The notes under the pieces: model-generated
The model's database searches: none
What the model was told of the DNA's origin: nothing
Seen by the model: only the letters and a program-made list of their open reading frames with translations
Source of the DNA: Haemonchus contortus
Taxonomy: Eukaryota; Nematoda; Chromadorea; Rhabditida; Trichostrongylidae
Reading direction: 5' to 3'
NCBI GenBank assembly: GCA_000469685.2
Contig: LS997566.1
Span: 9,923,492 to 9,987,491 of the forward strand
Length of the DNA stretch: 64,000 nucleotides
Program-made: the position numbers and the translations under genes
Shown here: positions 49,301 through 61,300 of the stretch, in pieces
Numbering within the stretch: the stretch's first letter is position 1
How the letters are laid out: every line of letters begins with the position of its first letter

Positions 49301-52300
49301 GGGCATTTTAGATATTCACAAATCTTTGGATTTCAAGCTCTCTTTTGGACACCCTTGATAGGAGAGGCCTTTTTGAGAACCTAAAGTACAGAGAGAATTG
49401 ACTTACCATAAGATTCATCGAAATAGGGTCCCAAGTAGCATTGACATCGATGCCTGGTAAGCAGAAAACATTTCCAAACGAATCTTGACTAACGCAGCCA
49501 CCATCGGGTGATAGAAAGTGGGTCGTGGGTGGGCAATAACATCTGGAAGCTGGGCAGTAACATTATGGTATTGGAAAACAGTTTTCTATAGGAAGCCTTA
49601 CGTTCGTGACGTTTTACAGCCAAAGTTGCACACAATTCCAGTGCTCAAAAGGCATTTCTTGCTCTTTTCATGATGCCTCACCTCGGCTGAAGACGACTCA
49701 AGCTGGAATGAATAATTGTGCTCAATTTCAGAGCGAAAAATAGGAAGGAAATTTCGATGAGATAAAACTGACCCTACTGAATAGCTCCGATTTCGCTTTC
49801 TTTATGAATTCCTCTTCCAAAGTAGTTTCATTGAGTACAGCCGGCTCCATAGCCAAATCTTCCACTTTGAATTCCCTAAGCAAATTCATGTTTGAAAGCC
49901 AAGTGGATAGCCCCAAGCTTGTTCCCCTTAGAGGACTTACCTGCTCAGACCCGCATCATCCAAAGCCTTTTCGAGATTAGTTATGGTTTCATCCAGTTTC
50001 CTTGAAAGTTCTTCCTTAGACAGACTCGTTTCATTCATGACCAACGTTTCTGGTATTTCGGTTGCCATCAGCTGTGAGCTGTGGGTAGCCCCAGTGAATG
50101 TGTCAGCCGCCGTTATTCTGAGCCTATCTGGTTCCGAGTGCATAAGGTCAGCTACGACATCGATTACATTTATGTCTGCTGCGGTATCGGCCTTGACTTC
50201 GTCCGTCTCAGTGGTCATTTCCATCGATGTGGCTTCGAGTGATGTCGTTGTGGGAGCGTTCGTAGTCTCTGTTGATGACGATTCCCCCGCTGGTGTTGAC
50301 GGCGATTCCTCCGCCAGTGGTAATGGCGATTCTTCCCCTTGTGTCGATGGTGTTGCAGAAGTAGTCGTAGGTGAGGTCGTTGTAGTGGGATTAGTGGAGG
50401 CAGTGGAGGTTTCTGTGGCAGGAGTAGATGATACAGTAAGCGTTGTTGCCAATAAATTTATCTCCTCGGCTTTTTCGATAGCTATTGGTGCATCTGGTGC
50501 ATGCTGAAATTACTAACACCTTCATTTGATACAATGAAAAACGTGAACGTTCAAAAATAATGACACGCGAAGAGGATGGGCCATGCCCCCACCAACCTGT
50601 CTAAACAGGGGAGGTGCTTTGAAAGGAAAGACAAATTGGCAAAAGAAATTCCCGAGATGCTACTTACCATATTTACTTGAGCTAAAGATATGTTGGTGAC
50701 TGAATGCCTTGCTTGTCCGTCCCTTCCCACCAGAAGGTCTGCCTCCATTCGGAAAACTGTAGGAGACGGTATGACCTCAAAAAAAAAATCATCAAATCTA
50801 AACGGATACAGAAACCTCTTGTGACGAGACGTTTCTCATAGTGTCCTATTACAAACCCACGATTTAAAGAAGCCTCGAGGCTTCTACCTTTGTGAGATTA
50901 ATCAGAAGGGAATCAAAGGAGGGGGTGGGGGTGGGCTATAAAGTTGCCTGACTTTGGTTCTAACTGGTAAAACTGGTCCAGAGGAAGGAAAATCATATTT
51001 CAATAGGAACTCAATCTGAATAAATGTTCTATAAAGCTTTTTAACATTAATGAACCCGGTTTTAGGATTGCGCTGACGCATTCGATAAGTTTGTGGTGGC
51101 GTATGGAATGAATTGTGACTTATACAATGACTTGCGGAGGCCAGCCCTTGTAGAATTCGGTCTTTTCTCCTCCCAGATGAGTTTGCTACTAGATACCGGC
51201 CACAGGAGGGATGGAAGGTTTGAAAGAACCTAAGCGGATACCAATCCAAAAATTCGAACCCATGACCATGCGTCTGTGATAGTGTGCCACCTGCAAATAC
51301 ATCACCTGGGCCCATAGGGTCCCTACAATTCCATAAGTTTGAGACCTAAAAGGGGTATACGCAGAAAAATTTTTTGCCATCTCGCTGCCGATTGTCGATG
51401 GTCCGGAGAATCCTTTCGACTCTTTGGCTTTCTATAAATGTTTTTACTTTGAGGCAGTTTATAGGAGTGTACTGATATTGGCGATTTCTTTTTTGCTGAG
51501 TTCTCCCTTTCATAATTTAAAAGAGTTCTCGTCTTGTGATTGTTCTAAACAAATACATTCAAAATATCTAACATACTCGATCTGACGAATCCCTGGAAGG
51601 AAGTACTTTAGCTTTGTGAGGTTGAATAGGATCGCGAGATTTGACGATATCCGTCCAGCTCCTCTCGTGAGCAGTCGGAAGTGGATGTTTCACTTTAGCG
51701 CACCCACATCGACTTTCTTTATCAGTGGCTGGAAAATTTGAACGTAGAAGGCTATCACAGTAGAAGTGGCCCTTGACAATGTGATACAGTAGCTGGTCGT
51801 AACTTCTTCAGCATGTAACAACGGGGGGAAAAATCTAGGTTCGAAGTGGTTCACCCTATTTTAGCCTTTCGACTTGCCCTCGGCTTCATTCTGCTGTTGG
51901 TAATGGATAACTTGCTTTTCCGATGGGTACTACGTGAAAGATGAAGTTTCAAAGGCACACTTCACGATAGAAATGGTTTCTGGGATTTTCCCGTAGTACC
52001 ATACCTGCCTTCATAAGGGCGAAAAACGTCCTGAATAATACACAATATGGGGCCAGAGATTGTATCGTATAAATGCCACACCCATAGTGGACGAGTTTCA
52101 ACGGCATTCCAGAGGGTGCACCATTCACAAGGCAATCAATGTAGGAAGTTCAGACAACCTGTCACGACCCTAAGCAACCTTAGTAGATTGGCGGATATTC
52201 TCGCTTTCTTCGCTACCGTTGCATTAATCCCAGCCAATATTTCCGCTTTTCGACTTGAAAAAGGTACCCCAAAATTATCGTGAACTTTGCCTTCAAGTCA

Positions 52301-55300
52301 TCCAAAAATAGGAGGATACGCCATGCCTTCAATCCCGACTGGCCAATGAATGTCTAGTTGAGTACAGATCAAAGTTACTTCTTTCATACCCCTAGCTGAA
52401 TCCACATCTCGTTGAGCTGCTAATATATCTTGAGAGGTGTTGTTTTTGGCAGACCAGGGTAAAAGTGGACCCGTAGACCATGCAGGTGCAAGCGGCGTAC
52501 TCCGTCGGACGTTCAGTCTCTTCCGGCTAGCAGCTAGAGAAACTGAAAATCAGCTATGAACACTTTGAATTTCCCATTTCTACGAATTACTTACGCGTCT
52601 TCTTACAACTGGTACAAAGAAATGGTGTGACTCGGGCCAAACTGAATTTGGGTCGTTTGCGAAGTTGATTGAAAATGGCACATACCTTAATTGAAATTCT
52701 TATAAGTATGAAGACCTTCGAAAGGCCCTTTTTGGAAAGAAAGGGAAAGGGCTTACTTGAACTCCGAACGGTTGGTCTTCGAATACGTTCAGCGTCAAAC
52801 TAGACACGGTGGCATCGACCCTGATGTCTCTCTTCGAGTCAATTTGCCAAGTATCCGATGGAGGATTGCCCTAAAACCATGTTCGGGTAGCTTTTCAAAC
52901 AAAAATAGCATTTATCAAGGAAAGGAACTCATCGACTGACCTTGATCTGTGCAGGACCATAGCGAACATGGTAGTAAAGAGGAGACCGGAGTGGTGGGAA
53001 CCATGTAAGAGATGCTTGGCCGTTCTTCCCACTGATGTCTTGTATTTCCATGCAAACGGGATCAACCTCTGGAAACCAAGAAGATTCCAGGTGTAACCGA
53101 GGCGAGAAAGTGAGATATTTGTACTGTAACACCATAACTTCTTAAAGTTATCATATCATGGCTCATGGTAGTCATTTTGCAGGGGCTCAAAAGTAGGTAT
53201 TACTATGAGAATTCCATCACTCACTCTCTCTACAAATGTCCCAGTCCGCGTTTCGACGGCAGTCGATCTCTATATTCTTCTGGATGTTGAAGGGCTCAAG
53301 ACGAACGCATCTGAAATTTAACAGTTCAGAAACGCCATCCAGACATTCGGCATAGGCACGCTGAGAATTTTGATAAATCATGGACGGATGTAACAGAACC
53401 ACCATGGGTGACTACCCAGGGGTAACCGTAAACTGTTCGGTAAAATAACCACTCGGGAGAGTGGGTTTCAGTAGGTCTGAGTTAGCCAAGCTCCCTTGTG
53501 GATGGGGAAGAACCTCCGATACAAAAGTTCCCTGACCCTGGATGAGTAACAAATCTCTAGTATTGCCCAAGAGGTGATTTTTCAAGCTCACATTTTCTGA
53601 CAGACTTTCCAGTCAGCTTGGAGGGGTTCTTGTGATGAAGCTTCATTCAGCTTCGTTTGTTAAAAAATTACAAGGAGTTTTTGGAAGCAGGTAGAGTGAC
53701 GGCGGAAAAAAAGGTCAAAGTGTTTGTTATAATGAGCTCAGAGAAAAGTGCGAAGGCCAGTTTTGATGTAATCTTTATTGGGGTTGTTGCAAAACTTAAC
53801 CATCTACCAATAAATATTATCGGAAGTGGGGGTAGGCTGGGGAGCAGAAAAAAGTACTTGTTCTGAGTATGCGGTAGATTACCTCGGAAGCATTCGAACT
53901 TCCACCCATAGACGACATCGAGCCTCTAGAACAGACGGTGGCAACAAGACAACCAGCCGACCACCAGCTTTTACAATCTCCTTAACAACGAAACAGTGAA
54001 GTGAAGTCAGGCATTAATATCGGGGACTCAGGAAAAACGATGAGCACAATAAAATCAAAAAATGGTGGATCGAAAAAAGCTTCCAAGATCAGCACAGCTA
54101 AATTTTTAGACCCCTATTAAGTTGATAAATGATCGGGGTATTGAGTAAGGAAGTATATGCTCAGTGCATGATTCAGACAGCTAAAAAAGAGCTAGCTCCT
54201 GGGAGGATTACACTGCGAAAAATTACAAAGTTAGCTTAATTGGCGAGTAGACTCATAGAACCTCTGGAATTGCCTACAGAGGCTACACATCAGCCTATTT
54301 AGCGATGTTCCATCTACCCTGAAAAGTTAGAAATGTTTTTGCACAGCATAGCAGCATATAAGTGACATCTCTTAATCAACCGCTTGTGTTCCCAGATTGG
54401 CAATTCACCTTCATTTCCATTCTCTCAGCATTTTTCGAAAGTCTGACTTCAACTCCAACTTACAATTTTCGGTTGTGGCAAATCATCTTCGGATATATGA
54501 CACTGTACAGGGTATAATGCTGGAGCTTCATATCCATAGATATCCGAATCGGAGTATCCCCTGAAACCATGCAATCGTTCTTTTAATGAAGACGATTTAT
54601 GCATTATAAGTCAAATTTTAAAACGCTACAGTTCATTACAGTAAGGTAATGCCTAAGTGGAATGGCACAAGCAGCGCTGACCCTCCAGAGTTGCATTTAT
54701 AGTTAGCGAACCTCCACTACCTCATCAAAACCAAATATAGTGTTCAAAATAGAGAGACAGGGAGTTGAAGAGGAAGAGAGGGAGGGGCGCTACATTATGA
54801 TGTTTTCTTTATTCCTTCATGTAAGTAGTATGCAAAAGAAATATGCATTCAACAAACAAGCACTGGCAGTGGGTTTGTCGAAAGTCACTTGGTAGTTGCT
54901 CTCGTTGTTTTTCTGTTCTTACAATGAACAAGAAGTCAGCAAATGCCTTACCTCGGCAACGTCCATCTAACATAGATTTTCAACGAATCGGTTGTGGCAT
55001 TGTATATAGGCGGTTCTTCGAATATCTGAAAATACTTTGTTTCCAACTTGTTTTTCTGGCTTTTCTCCATGTTTTTTCTTTTTTATCATATTTCCTATTA
55101 TATCTTCCTCCCTCTTCAGAGTTTTTCCATGAGAATGATCGAAATGAGGGAAGAATCGTGAAAATGAGATGCTACTAAATACTTTATTATGACCCGTTCT
55201 TTCTCGTAAGCCAGCTCAGAGGCACCTGGAGGTTTCTGCGATAAAGCATACTTTAGATGACTTGCGTTCAGCCCTACTTGGACGCCAATAGCCTCCAAAA

Positions 55301-58300
55301 AATCTTACCGGAAGCTTCAAAAAATCTTCTCGAAGGTAATGAGAAATATCTAATCCGATGATTGAGTACCAATAATTGTTACCAAAATGTTTAACAACAA
55401 ATTTGAAGGTAGAATGAAAACCTGATCAGAAGCGAGGACGAATGGTGGAAGCTCGACACGAACTGGTTTCTCGTTATATATCACAAAATGATCAACGGGA
55501 TCTGAACTTCGAAGCACGACAATTGCCCTAAACGAGATTGCAGATGAAACTGGCACTTTTTCAAGAAAACAATGGAAACTGAGGTCTGGATTGGAATCCC
55601 TCGTTATACGCGAGAGCGTATGAAGGTAGGAATGTCAGAAGATAATCGCTCACCTAAATTTGTAATCCCTGCAGGGATCAAGGATCGTGAAGGTCACCGT
55701 CGGATTTGCTGATGAACCCTCAAACATCGTATGTGAGAGGCATTTTTGGCGATTGCGAATTATATTACAAGCTAATTACAACTTATTTGTTTTTTCTTTA
55801 ACTATGCTATGTATCTTAAGGTAGCAACCAATAGCCAATAGCTTACCAATTAATGCCTTCGTACATAAGTGGTAGAGATAGGGTCTATTTTCCAAAAGTG
55901 ACATGATCGATAGCTAATGAACCTTCGAAAAGGTACGGTACCCGGCCTTCTATCTCCCGAGGGTTCGCTGATATTTCCTAATTCATTTCCTGCCCCTCTC
56001 TACTTTCCATTTCTCGTCATCTACTCCATGTTTGGACGCCATGAATGATACGGTAAGTGCTTTTTCCTCCAAACCAATAACGTCATGAAAGAACTACATC
56101 ACTGTAATGTCATAAGAAGACTCCATCTTAGTTGGAAAATTACATGACTCATTTGTTTAGTATATATTTTATTTTTAAATGGAAAGAGGTAGTGGACATA
56201 CCGCGTAATACCACTCATCCGATCTTGTGCTCACTGTTGCGTATTCGAATATATAGGCAAATGCTTCTGGATGTGGTGGAATCTGGAGCCGAATTGAATG
56301 TGCATCGATGTATTCCGTAGTAACAGATGAGGCCATGGGAGCCATTGCCGCTGAAATGAAGAGTTTCTGTGAGGTAGATGTTGAAAACTTCGATCACCCC
56401 CTTTCAATGCATTGTGAAGAGACCTTATCAGATAGGGTTATGACTATGTTCCGTTTTCCAAGACTTTGTAATCTCATTTTCAGCCATGAAGATGGCCACC
56501 GGGCTTGTCCAGCAATGGGAAAACCCGAACATGGACATCAACGGAACAGGAACTCTACCAGAATCGGAAATGGCTTTCAAAGGGACTCGACCACGTGGCC
56601 CCCTCCCAGAGAGATCCAAACAAAGGCCGTCCTTTTGGTTGCAGGTCTGATTTTTTCATCGTCACCCAGAATTTCTGGAGAATGTCGGAGCCCTAGAGCA
56701 GGATGTTCTCAAGGAATTTCGCTTTTCTCAGAGAGTGCATGTCAAGGATGACCCCAAAGCTCGTCGAGACATTCCGACGTTTCTAATTACAAGTGTTTGA
56801 CGAGAAAATTTTCAGGCTGCGACAAGAAAATGATCTCGAAACAGAGGTTTTGGAAACAACCTGGAACTTGTGTGAGGAGTTTCCATCGCATCATTATTTA
56901 TTCCTGTTATAAAATAAATTAAAATAAAAAAGAATATGAAATTGTTGCCACCAGTTTTACTGTTTATTCTACTTTAAACAAGCTTAACTTCTTTTATTTC
57001 AGTTGAATGGTTGGTTTACAGGCTCAAAATAAGTCACTTTTTTTCACAAACAATCACAAAAAATGTAATAAAAAATTACAAAATAGTCTCCAACTTCTCT
57101 CTTGCTTCAACCTCGACATATTTGCTTATGATTATATGTTTATAATTTCAAGAATAAGTTTTTCGAATCAAACGTACCTCTCGCAAGTTTCTTATCGACA
57201 GAGTTGCATGGGCGATGAACTTGCTTCACTGGACAGTTACAATAAACTGCAGACGGCTAAAATATATCGATTTCAGGATGAATTCGTACCCTAACCAACT
57301 CTAAAAATGTAAAACTACACGCAGCTAACTGTAACTGCTTTCATCTCTTGATTCGAGGTTCACAGCTCCAAGCGTAAGGCCAACGAATTCAACCATGATA
57401 TTTTGGACGGCCATCAGTGGCTATTGGGTTAAATGGCTTGAGGATAAAGTCTTTGGGCGTTGATTAATCCTGTCTGAAGGATGCGCCAAGGCATTCGATG
57501 GTTCGAACTCGTGACCATGCGTGCGCGATAGTGCGCTATTTGCCACTACACCGCCCTAACCAGAAGTGATAGAAGTGACTGTATCTCTACTCTCTTGAAC
57601 GAATCCCACGCCCGTCGAGGGGTTTCAGAGAAGAGGAACTCCCATTCAAAACGGTAGTGGCGTTTTTACTGCGTATGTGGCCTCTACAGTGAGTTGCGGT
57701 GGTCAGCCGATACATTAGTCAGTGCTTTTATCCTTTCAGATGAGTCTGGAACCAATTATTCAACCCCTGAGGGATGAAAGGCTTGGTTGACCTAGGCGAG
57801 AAACGATCTGGGATTCGAGCTCGTGACCATGCGTGTGTGAAGTGCCCCACTTGTCACTGCACGACCTCCGCCCAAGAAAGAGAACTGTTAGCCTTCTATA
57901 AGAAAAAAAACCAAGTCGGAGGGTATCTCTTACCTGAGAAAGAGGTATGATCACATCTTAGAGCGTTATACAACTAAGCCGTATAGGAGTTTGATTTATT
58001 CTCACGATGTTCCGTACAATCCCCTTAGCTGTGACCATTTCCCAAAATCGCATCGATTCCATGTGTCGTCGAAAAAAAACTGGGCAAGCCTACTTCAACA
58101 CGTTACTATTCGCAGCAATTCCGTTATCCAGCCAGGGAATTGTTGCACGAACCAGCCCTGAGTGTTTTTCGTCATCTCTCAACCTAAATAGTGGACGGGT
58201 GAGTTTATAATTGCAATTCGATTACGTCCCGAAGGAGAAACGTTCGTGCGCTGACCGCAACCACCAGTCCCTTTGCCGGCCATTCATAAAGAGATTCGTG

Positions 58301-61300
58301 AAGCGTTCGGGATAACCGTTGCTCTCCCGAACGGGAACCGCTAATTGATCACATAATAATGGGCCCATTAATTGATTAGTTCCGTAGAAATTAGCAGATA
58401 TGATTGCGCTTTATAAAGACTGCTGTATTGGAGAGTACGTCACTTGAAAAGACTACTGTACTATGGGCCCATGGAGGTTGTCGTGGTCCCAAACGGAACG
58501 AAACAACCACTAACAGCAAGGAACCGGGCGCAGCGAGACAACTCGTCCACGCTCCGCACTTTAATCGTGGCTCACCATAAAAATATTATGTATAGAGTCA
58601 TTTCGATGTACTCATGGGCTACTCTATGCATGGTTCTGATCCGTCTTGCAAGAAAAAGCCAATCGATTCTTGGAAGCCTTTTCCCACGGCTCCATCACAA
58701 TACCAGAGAGTGGCCAAGAAGTTCTGACTCAGTGCTTCTGAAAAAGGCTTCCCATCAGATGAATCAACTTCCAGAAGCACATCCAATGGTAGTTAGGCGC
58801 TATACTAGATTAAATTTGGGCGAATTCGCGTTCTCATTGGCAAAATGGTGCAGCGGATGGTGAACTCTTACCAATTAAGCGTCGTGGATCAGAGGCCACT
58901 TGGTATTCTCGGCCGACACATCAAATTGAACATCAGAAGGCCTTTTCAATTAATTGTTCTGGTGAAATGCGAGCCTGGCAGCCTTACTGGAAGTGGTGTG
59001 GACGAGTAAATAGAGGAAGTTGATCAATGCCGATCAAAACTATCCCTTTTTAGGATTTCCACAAAAAAAAAAATCAAAAAATGTTTTGGGGTGGGGTTTC
59101 CCTCCCCTCCCTTCCTCTTCCCCCCCCCCCCCCCCCCCCCCCCCACTTTTAATAAAGAATTAGCCAGCGATTGTAAGGGCTTGTCTTTTTACTTTTTCCC
59201 TTTCAAGTATTACATCCTGGAGACTTCTCTCAGAAAGCACCCAAAATAGTCATCAGGAGCCTCGATTGAGTGGAAATATGTGTGCCTCCTATAGGACTGG
59301 ATCCCCAAATGGCGATTTTACGATCGAAAACTCATCGACATACTCGACTAAGATTTCCCGTTGTCCCCTTTCAGGGTCAATCAGCTGGCCGCCAGGGATT
59401 AAACTGAGTCAAGGGTTCTTACGTCATTCACTATCGTGCCATGCCTCCTCAGGATGTGGGTCAACGTAACTTCCCAGTCATGCTGCAACAGATGGACCAC
59501 GACGACAGACGGCGCCACCGCTTACTGAAAAGCGGTGTGTGCTTAAGGGATGATTGATAGCTATCAGAGGCTTCTTTCTCCTTCATTTGGCAAGAAATGC
59601 AAATGACCTTTTTGGAATGAGATATTCCAATATACCGAGGAAGCCGAAAAGTGAAGAGTATCGTCTTGTCGGGTTGCGCCACGAATTACATTATCTTCGT
59701 GAATTCCAATGCATTTTGATGGATATTTATCCTGTCCTTAAGTAGGGGATTGACTGATCACACCTTAATCGTTACGTAGTCCACATAAATCGCGCAATCA
59801 AGTCATTAGGCAGTATAGGCAGTAAAAATGAAAAGATCACTGAACGGATCACCTACTGGGTGAAAGTCGTGGGGTTCAGGTAAAGTTTGCTGCAAATTGG
59901 GTGCTGCTGGCAGGACGTTCGCAGAGATGTCCACTTCTCCTCCGTATCTTTCTCTCCCAAGCATCTCTTATTTAGTCATCACCCATAAGGAAACTTAATT
60001 GATTCATGAATGAGTCCTCTCTACGGGCAGACTTATTGAGATATCGTCAGATATCGCTGATTAATTCTCACAAAGCATACCAAAGGTTACGTGCTTGCTT
60101 CGAAATCTTTCAACGTAAACGGAATCGAAGAGCATGGCCTATCCCCTGAGATTAGGACAGTTCTGAGTCATTGGTGGAAGGTGATGTTCGGTAGGCAGCG
60201 TATCTCTTTGTGACGAGGATTTTCATCTAGATTGGGAAAAAGAAAAATGTAGTTTTGAGTTTGGGCCATGAAATGTCATACCTCAAATGTCCCTATAAAC
60301 TGGAAGCTGCACAAGCTAAATTTAGAAGGCTATTGAACATCCATTACGTGGAATCGGATTGGCGGTGAAATCTTTCAAACAAGCGCTAATCCTTGCGCGA
60401 GATCAAATATTATTAGAGTGCTCTGTCAAGTGACCGCAAGGAAGCGAAGCGACTAGGCAGATATGGCACGAAGGGATGAAACACGAAAGCTATCATCTGG
60501 AAAAGGAGTGCAGAAGAATTGAGAAGGGCACTTGGAGTCTCATGACATCATGACTTCTTCAATAGTTAACGTCGTTCGGGGAGGTCGTGCTCTGGGAAGC
60601 GATGGATACTATCACACATGCATGGTTCAGGGGATCAAGTTCCCTGTCGGTACTCGTACAACCTACCAAGCCGTCAGTTCGATCAAGGTCGATTAAATGA
60701 TAGCAGACGCTCTGGTAGGCTAAAAGCACTGACATCGTCTAGCGCAAATAAATGTATAGGACACATATGCCTTCAAAATGCCACTACGATTCTGAATGGA
60801 AGACGAATTTGGGGTACCTCCCAGAACGGGGATTGACCAACATCAAAGACACTGTCCTTCACGCTCTTAGAGCCTAGTTCAAGAAACTACAATCCTGTGG
60901 ATGAAATGGCACAAGAGCGCACAGTTAGCCGGTACCCATGCCCTTTTTTTATCTCTGATAGCGTGAGCTCAGTTTTTCAAAAGTTTACGGCTTTATTTGG
61001 TTATCCCATCTAGTATAAAGGCATGATGCACTATATCACACGGTCAGGGGTTCAAATCCCGGATCGTTCCCCGCCTAGGATACCAAGCCTTCCATTCCTC
61101 CGGGATCGGTTAATTGGTATCAGACTTGTCGGGGAGGATAAAACCACTGACTTGTACATCGGCTGGCCACCGCAAGTTATTGTATAAGTCACATACGCAT
61201 TCAATAGCTACTACGATTCTGAATGGAAGTCGAGTGCGGGGGCGCATCCCTCAGACAGGACATTAACGCCAAAAACTTAATCCTTTTTATGCTTTATCCC

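Noticed and set aside
49983..50507. 174-codon plus-strand open frame rich in Val and Ser
   Set aside because: It is the antisense shadow of the Ser/Thr-rich exon 49941-50503, which has good splice sites and the right phase.
58444..58863. 139-codon plus-strand open frame
   Set aside because: No motif, splice context or family resemblance. It sits in the first intron of the receptor-like gene.
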